Shown in pieces: positions 63,904 to 64,000 of a DNA stretch of 64,000 nt. The DNA is from Anabaena sphaerica FACHB-251 (GTDB taxonomy: Bacteria; Cyanobacteriota; Cyanobacteriia; Cyanobacteriales; Nostocaceae): the NCBI RefSeq assembly GCF_014696825.1, contig NZ_JACJQU010000021.1, forward strand, positions 1-64,000, read 5' to 3'. The notes under the pieces were generated by a model. That model worked only from the letters and a program-made list of their open reading frames with translations. It did no database searches and was not told where the DNA came from. The first letter of the stretch is position 1. Each line of letters opens with the position of its first letter. Position numbers and translations under genes: made by a program.

Positions 63904-64000
63904 GGTTGGGGAGATGTGGAAATATGTCATTACCAGCACCACCCGCGAGGCTGTTGTTACCTGTAGTACCTGTGATGACGTTATTATCTGCATTCCCTGT
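63878..64000 (-). CDS. C-terminal end of an RTX (calcium-binding nonapeptide) protein, partial
   Basis: From the right window edge the minus strand reads TGNADNNVITGTTGNNSLAG, GAGNDIFPHL... and stops at 63878-63880. The GNNSLAGGAGND pattern is the RTX repeat of hemolysin-type exported proteins. Only 40 codons are visible. The last 26 bp overlap lptC, which is unusual but possible; a relic or a frameshifted end is an alternative. Confidence 0.55.
   Translation of the reverse strand, partial: TGNADNNVITGTTGNNSLAGGAGNDIFPHLPNPTDQYLGE

Noticed and set aside
63739-63993. 84-aa minus-strand frame at the window end
   Set aside because: It is out of frame with the RTX-like reading, which fits known repeats; the rest is a shadow of lptC.
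1-64000. tRNA and rRNA genes
   Set aside because: None recognised by eye in the intergenic regions; a covariance search would be needed to exclude a tRNA.

Overview
The window is chromosomal DNA of a cyanobacterium, most likely a filamentous heterocyst-forming Nostocales (Nostoc/Anabaena type). The DNA is AT-rich and dotted with HIP1 octamers (GCGATCGC). It encodes cytochrome f and the Rieske protein of the b6f complex, Ycf35 and a kinase-GUN4 fusion. Its intergenic regions are full of the heptamer tandem repeats and small palindromic insertions typical of Nostoc genomes. No tRNA or rRNA gene and no CRISPR array was recognised by eye.

Layout. 0-7.5 kb is an accessory, decaying region: an IS630 transposase tail, a divergent LysR/short-chain dehydrogenase pair, a 5'-truncated tauE abutting an IS4-like transposase remnant, three toxin-antitoxin loci (DUF433 orphan, BrnT/BrnA, VapB/VapC with a shortened toxin), an AlbA_2 (Schlafen-like) ATP-binding protein, and a 1-kb tandem array built on HIP1. 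7.6-24.9 kb is mostly core: a saccharopine-dehydrogenase-like enzyme, the pilB-pilT-pilC motor/platform operon, grpE-dnaK-dnaJ followed by a TusA-like protein and rsgA with ATGA overlaps, a GH57 glucan branching enzyme, a small membrane protein and the kinase-GUN4 protein. 25-38.7 kb holds petC-petA, an M28 peptidase overlapping an alpha/beta hydrolase, the DUF2997-Ycf35-ferredoxin operon, DUF3038/DUF4335 and mutS2.

39-45 kb is a cluster of exported proteins: an HtrA-like protease with a C-terminal PPC domain, a COP23 protein, and a double trypsin-like protease followed by a long TPR array that a one-base frameshift has split in two. 46-49 kb carries a membrane OB-fold protein and a flotillin, with a good sigma-70-type promoter. 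49-57.5 kb carries an AI-2E-type permease and the lipid genes plsX-fabH-fabD and plsC, then pepA. 58-64 kb carries an alpha/beta hydrolase, metG, a LabA-type NYN protein and lptC; the last bases look like the end of an RTX-repeat protein on the minus strand.

The most unusual content is in the repeats. (1) A roughly 29-nt HIP1-centred tandem array shows a higher-order period of about 137 nt, created by a 21-nt palindromic element placed inside some HIP1 octamers; the array is interrupted by toxin-antitoxin genes. (2) Low-complexity heptamer/octamer repeats have entered the reading frames of two conserved housekeeping proteins, RsgA and MutS2, without breaking them; the MutS2 copy is bounded by perfect 24-bp inverted repeats and lies just before Walker B. 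(3) Several families of small inverted-repeat elements recur between genes. Many genes are visibly decaying: tauE, two Rpn/DUF4351-like ORFs, a kinase duplicate, vapC, and the trypsin-TPR gene.
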